Assembly: GCA_009602725.1 (NCBI GenBank)
Contig: WELB01000001.1
Location: 2,295,320 to 2,305,692 of the forward strand
DNA from: Spirogloea muscicola
Taxonomy: Eukaryota; Streptophyta; Zygnematophyceae; Spirogloeales; Spirogloeaceae
Direction of reading: 5' to 3'
DNA length: 10,373 bases
Made by a program: the position numbers and the translations under genes. Below the pieces are notes generated by a model, which was not told where the DNA came from, did no database searches, and saw nothing but the letters and a program-made list of their open reading frames with translations. Below are positions 8,007 to 10,373 of this stretch, piece by piece. Every line of letters begins with the position of its first letter. Within the stretch, counting starts at the first letter, position 1.

Positions 8007-8049
8007 TACCAGCTGGCAGCAGGTACTCATACCAGCTGGCAGCAGGTAC
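8007..8049. repeat. Two perfect 20-bp direct repeats
   Basis: TACCAGCTGGCAGCAGGTAC occurs at 8007-8026 and again at 8030-8049, a period of 23 bp. Each copy is itself bounded by inverted TACC/GGTA. No gene is adjacent. Confidence 0.75.
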
Positions 8050-8753
8050 AACACCGTTTTTGCGTCCCTGCGAAGTAAAGGAAACAGTAATGCGAAGCTA
8101 GGAGTGCCAAGGACATGCTAAGGAAGGTCAGCCTGTCCCAGCGTGCGGCGCAATTTGTGTCATGCGAGAGATTAGACCTGACAGTGACAGTACCACAGAA
8201 GGAGGCTGTGCCATTGGGGATAGTGGCTGTCTAAGGCCAGCTCTCAGGAGCTCTTCTAAAAGGTGGGACATAACTGTAAAGAGGAGGAAGCCTTGCCAAT
8301 GGGGACATTTGCTGCGTAGGCCAGCCCAAGATCAATGGACAAGGTTCATATGAACGTGGCTGTGAAAGCACCCAGAGAGGAGAAGTAGCTCTACCGGAGA
8401 GGGCTATGGCTGTGAGAGGCCAGCTCAACATGGATGGACAAGGTCTACAAGGGCCGACAGACACCAACCACTTACCTACGCGAGTGGCTATAACGAGTGA
8501 GTGTTCGAGAATACCAGTCGCTTCAGGACGGGACGAGCGCACCCCCGTCAGCTGCTGACTAGGGGTATTGGGAGCAGTCCTCCGTGGACCACTCCCAGAA
8601 GGGCTGAGGACCAACTGCAAGCTCATCACGTTGGTGCTACAATGAGCACATCATGGCGGTTGACCCCGACAATGCTTAGCTCCTTGCCCTAAGGGTCTAC
8701 GAGCGAGGCCGCCGTGATTCTCGTATCATGATAAGCCGTAGATTTACGGCCGC

Positions 8754-8773
8754 AGCTTGTGAAAAGCCAGCCC
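8754..8773 (+). repeat. Palindromic repeat copy with degraded left arm
   Basis: CAGCTTGTGAAAAGCCAGCCC-type core in which the right arm CAGCCC is intact and the left arm has decayed. The GACAAGGCCCGAAGGAGCC module follows at 8784, matching the copy at 9125. Confidence 0.5.
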
Positions 8774-9096
8774 ACAAAGTTATTGACAAGGCCCGAAGGA
8801 GCCGAAAAGTGTAGACACAAGTGAGGATTACTGCTCCGCAATATCTCGTCTGCAGCCGCAAGTCGGGGAAAGTAGCAGGAAAGAGACGACTCCTCAACGA
8901 CTCTTCAATGTAACACAATAGAAGAGTCCTCCACTGGAGGGCGCTATGATTGGCCAGCCCAGAAAAAGTGTGACCCAGTGTTATGTGAACCAGTGTAAGG
9001 ATATGGCTGGAAGAGGAAAGGAGGGAGAAGAACGCTTCCAGGGTAGGGCGGTGGCTGTGAAAGGCCAGAGGAAAGGGACTCTTGCGAACGGGGCGA

Positions 9097-9116
9097 GGGC
9101 TGTGACAAGCCAGCCC
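9097..9116 (+). repeat. Palindromic repeat copy, consensus-like
   Basis: GGGCTG-TGACAAGC-CAGCCC with perfect 6-bp arms, preceded by GGGGCGA and followed at 9125 by GACACGGTCCGAAG. This is one of the two best full copies of the composite unit. Confidence 0.65.
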
Positions 9117-9232
9117 CGAAAGATGGACACGGTCCGAAGGAGCCGGAAAGTGCTGAAACTCACAACTGAGAGAAAAGTGGCACTCCCAAAAAAAGGACGC
9201 TTCCAGGAGAAGGCCTCGCCCATTGAGGATAG

Positions 9233-9252
9233 GGGCTGGAAAAAGCCAGCCC
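9233..9252 (+). repeat. Palindromic repeat copy
   Basis: GGGCTG-GAAAAAGC-CAGCCC, perfect arms, same 8-nt spacing as the other copies. Confidence 0.65.
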
Positions 9253-9628
9253 AAGAAAGAATGAACAAAGGACGAGAAGGGGCCAGGGGAAGCACTAAGG
9301 AGACCATAGACCCATGGCCCACGCTCTGCATCTACGTGCTGGCCGTGCTCTTGCTGCGGCCACCGGCTTTCGTCAGGGGGATAGTTTTCCAGCAGCTAGT
9401 CTGTCGGATCTGAGGCTCCTCACTCGTAACTACTGAGTGCTCCATCCTCCCCCTATTCTGACATAGCATCGTCAGGCCCCTTTGTAGCTGCTAAACGCTT
9501 GTAGGCCCCTCCGAACCTTTTGTCAATTCATGTTGTGCTGGCTTTTCGCAGCCCTTGCCCCCATTGGGAGTGCCACTTCTTCAGGAGAGCGCGGTGGCTG
9601 TGAGGGGCCTCTCCCAAAAGGCGGGCAA

Positions 9629-9648
9629 GGGCTGTGAACAGCCAGCCC
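9629..9648 (+). repeat. Palindromic repeat copy
   Basis: GGGCTG-TGAACAGC-CAGCCC, perfect arms. GACAAGGTCCGAAG follows at 9661, as in the copy at 9097. An alternative tighter pairing GGCTGT/ACAGCC is also possible. Confidence 0.65.
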
Positions 9649-9835
9649 GGGAAGGAGACTGACAAGGTCCGAAGCTGCCAAAAGCGCTGGCTTAGAAGCT
9701 TGGGGAGGTTGGATTGTGAGAGGGAAGGACTCTTCCAACTGTGCGAGGCCAGCCCAGAGAATTGTTGCCCCGCCTAGAGCCAGAGGCGGGCAGCCAGGGC
9801 ACGACAGCCTTCAAACTTCGTTCAGTCTTTCTTGT

Positions 9836-9855
9836 GGGCTGGCCTCTCCCAGCCA
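9836..9855 (-). repeat. Palindromic repeat copy, inverted orientation
   Basis: On the minus strand TGGCTG-GGAGAGGC-CAGCCC, one arm mismatch. The inverted CGCTTCCAGG module lies just to the right. Confidence 0.5.
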
Positions 9856-9989
9856 CCGCCCTCTCCTGGAAGCGCCTCTCTCTCGCCAGGGCACGACCAG
9901 CACGAAGATGCACAGAAAGTGCCAGCGCTGCAGGGAGAAGGGAGCGGGCTCTGGCGCCGAGGAAGCCCGCGCACCGAAGAGGACCGAGC

Positions 9990-10373
9990 TGAGCTAATGT
10001 GGGTGCAGCAGACGGTGGGCTCCACAGCGGCAACCCATAGCCGCCGTCGTCCTCTGCAGGAAGCGGCACCCGACATCCGCCAGCCAACACACGGAGCCGG
10101 GCCCCGCCGCCGGAGTCGAGTGGGGCGGGGCCCGGCCACGCCACAGCGCACGTGCGTGACGTTTGGGCGAGAGGGGCGGCGGTAGAAGCTTCTTCACGTG
10201 GCACACGTGGCGTGCCCGCAGTGGCCGGCCGGCACGCGCTTTTCCGTGGGCGTGCGGGGGCGGCGGGCGGGATCTTGTCCCGGCCGCGGGGGAGATCCGG
10301 GCGTCCGCGGGAAGAGAGGGGCGCGTACAAAGCCAGGAGCGGCGGGCGGGGAGGGAGAGAGTGGAGGGGGGGA
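9990..10373. promoter_or_regulatory. GC-rich, G-box-containing region, probable promoter of a gene outside the window
   Basis: Base composition rises sharply to GC- and CpG-rich DNA. CACGTG occurs at 10149-10154, 10195-10200 and 10204-10209, with TGACGT at 10157-10162. CACGTG is the plant G-box bound by bHLH and bZIP factors. Open frames across this stretch lack ATG starts or recognisable motifs. Orientation of the presumed promoter cannot be told from here. Confidence 0.4.

Larger units (their letters stand above)
7411..9860. repeat. Repeat-rich block of palindromic repeat copies
   Basis: Many degenerate copies in both orientations of a composite unit: GGGCGA lead, palindrome GGGCTG-N8-CAGCCC, then, about 10-15 bases further, GACAAGGTCCGAAG. 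Clearest copies: 7460-7478 (minus), 7773-7789 (minus), 8754-8773 (plus), 9097-9116 (plus), 9233-9252 (plus), 9535-9554 (minus), 9629-9648 (plus), 9836-9855 (minus). GACAAGGT-like modules are at 8338, 8437, 8784, 9125 and 9661. A third module, CGCTTCCAGG, recurs near 9030 and 9200 and inverted near 9875. The open frames here are products of the repeats (recurring GRAVAVKGQ-type peptides), not genes. Confidence 0.7.

Noticed and set aside
8946-9413. 155-codon plus-strand frame rich in lysine and arginine
   Set aside because: The peptide is a translation of the repeat units (recurring GRAVAVKGQ/GARAVTSQP-type segments). This explains its composition without coding function.
7411-9860. CRISPR-like array
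   Set aside because: Copies are degenerate, irregularly spaced and in both orientations, in eukaryotic DNA with introns; there are no regular spacers and no cas genes.
9692-10330. 212-codon minus-strand frame in the GC-rich end
   Set aside because: It begins at TTG, not ATG. GC-rich DNA lacks stop codons by composition, and its lower part reads through repeat copies.
1-10373. tRNA or rRNA genes
   Set aside because: I looked for T-loop-like GTTCRA boxes with matching stems and for conserved rRNA segments and found none that fold convincingly.

Overview
The window looks like nuclear DNA from a photosynthetic eukaryote, most probably a green alga. One gene is split by seven GT-AG introns whose phases all agree. 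Its protein resembles the plant LAZ1 branch of the DUF300 (Solute_trans_a) family. Most of the rest is non-coding and rich in interspersed repeats. A single 'n' inside a GC-rich trinucleotide repeat points to a draft assembly. The algal assignment is an inference from protein resemblance, intron density and a TGTAA motif downstream of the stop. No species marker is present.

Layout: 1-1098 is a foldback (long inverted repeat) element whose arms share a perfect 20-bp block. 1099-3129 has no gene I can support, only two small hairpins and a degenerate repeat copy. 3226-about 6946 (minus strand) is the LAZ1/TMEM184-like membrane protein gene. Seven exons are read with confidence; the 5' end (start codon) is unresolved. 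6975-7077 is the short 5' flank of that gene. At about 7078 a second sequence resembling the foldback terminus begins. From there to about 9860 the DNA is filled with degenerate copies, in both orientations, of a short palindromic repeat (GGGCTG-N8-CAGCCC) and an associated GACAAGGTCC module. The same repeat occurs inside the foldback element at 1-1098. 9990-10373 is very GC-rich, with three CACGTG boxes and a TGACGT, and looks like the promoter of a gene outside the window.

There is one supported protein-coding gene, so there is no operon or gene cluster to describe. The most notable material is the repeat landscape: a foldback element, a second element end close to the 5' end of the gene, and a family of short palindromes common to both.
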